NCBI RefSeq assembly: GCF_030532715.1
Contig: NZ_JAUNKO010000007.1
Location: 62,001 to 126,000 of the forward strand
DNA: 64,000 nucleotides
Direction: 5' to 3'
Source of the DNA: Corynebacterium sp.
GTDB taxonomy: Bacteria; Actinomycetota; Actinomycetes; Mycobacteriales; Mycobacteriaceae
Made by a program: the position numbers and the translations under genes. Below, piece after piece: positions 63,756 through 64,000 of the stretch. Position 1 is the first letter of the stretch. Each line of letters opens with the position of its first letter. The notes beneath the pieces are model-generated. The model ran no database searches. It was given only the letters and a program-made list of their open reading frames with translations, and was not told the DNA's origin.

Positions 63756-64000
63756 ACCGACCTCGCAAGCGGGTCCCGATGCCGCGGCAACGCCGCCACC
63801 CGCAGCCGCGCGCCCACCACGTGCGTATCTTCGGCTGCGGCAATCACCGGGGTCAGTTCTACTTCAACCACCTGCGCGAACTCCTCCTTGAGTTGCGCCA
63901 GCCGTACCAACAGCTGCTGCACAGAATCCAACCGGGCAGGTCGGGTGCCGCGGTATCCATGCAACAGGGGAGCAGCGTGTAATTGCTCCAACATTCCCGC
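63752..64000 (-). CDS. C-terminal part of a Pat-like acyl-CoA synthetase/acetyltransferase, cut by window edge
   Basis: The 82 visible residues are the end of an ATP-grasp (ADP-forming acyl-CoA synthetase) domain: PLLHGYRGTRPARLDSVQQLL and FAQVVEVELTPVI, followed by a short tail. In actinobacteria such a domain next to acuC normally belongs to a Pat-type lysine acetyltransferase with a GNAT domain, but the GNAT part lies outside the window. It overlaps acuC by 4 bp. Confidence 0.7.
   Translation of the reverse strand, partial: AGMLEQLHAAPLLHGYRGTRPARLDSVQQLLVRLAQLKEEFAQVVEVELTPVIAAAEDTHVVGARLRVAALPRHRDPLARSV

Overview
The window comes from a high-GC Actinobacterium, almost certainly a Corynebacterium. 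The gene order (hemA-hemC-cobA/hemD-hemB-...-hemE-hemY-hemL, cytochrome c biogenesis, the men cluster, tRNA-Trp-secE-nusG-rplK-rplA) follows the corynebacterial and mycobacterial chromosome backbone. Supporting traits are a menD-DUF3592-mgtA-menG-menJ-polyprenyl-PP synthase block, many apparently leaderless starts, large DUF5979 surface proteins and GlxR-type sites. The species cannot be fixed from the sequence alone.

Layout. 1-810: the 5' part of a HAD-IB phosphatase gene and a glutaredoxin-like gene. 880-17794: a long heme / cytochrome c operon on the + strand. It holds hemA, hemC, a cobA/hemD fusion, hemB, a small membrane protein, a P-type ATPase homologue whose catalytic motifs are all degenerate, hemE, hemY (cgoX), hemL, a histidine phosphatase, the thiol-disulfide/ccdA/resB/ccsB cytochrome c assembly set and a voltage-gated-like K+ channel. 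17791-20538: a small ribbon-helix-helix-like protein diverging from rmlB-rmlC-rmlA (dTDP-rhamnose precursors, no rmlD here). 20522-27083: an orphan ArsR regulator, small membrane proteins, menA, a glycosyltransferase, menE, menB and menC (the last two diverge from a 17-bp shared promoter) and an AEC transporter. 27084-31330 is an accessory island with a degenerate tandem repeat, a DUF559-like protein and a three-gene operon encoding a secreted glycine-zipper protein, a two-helix membrane protein and a secreted trypsin-like protease. 31331-37502: menD, DUF3592, mgtA, menG, menJ and polyprenyl diphosphate synthase, which complete menaquinone synthesis. 37599-42968: tRNA-Tyr, a phosphatidylcholine-synthase-like gene, a membrane protein, tRNA-Thr, tRNA-Met, tRNA-Trp, secE, nusG, rplK, rplA.

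After rplA, where rplJ-rplL would be expected, there is instead a large accessory stretch. Two giant wall-anchored proteins (1421 and 2180 aa, DUF5979 repeats, LAxTG anchors) are followed by an acyl-CoA degradation cluster: thiolase, 3-hydroxyisobutyryl-CoA hydrolase-like, enoyl-CoA hydratase, acyl-CoA synthetase, TetR regulator, acyl-CoA dehydrogenase and an SDR dehydrogenase. Three 24-bp palindromes of the same design sit in the three promoter regions of this cluster and probably define a local TetR regulon, with GlxR/CRP-like sites beside two of them. The window ends with acuC (deacetylase) and the 3' end of a Pat-like acetyltransferase/acyl-CoA synthetase homologue.

How the genes work together. 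The backbone supplies respiratory cofactors: heme, cytochrome c maturation and menaquinone, with the polyprenyl tail made and partly saturated by neighbouring genes. The accessory blocks concern the cell surface (rhamnose precursors, glycosyltransferases, adhesins), possible antagonism (the glycine-zipper operon) and catabolism of short or branched acyl-CoAs.
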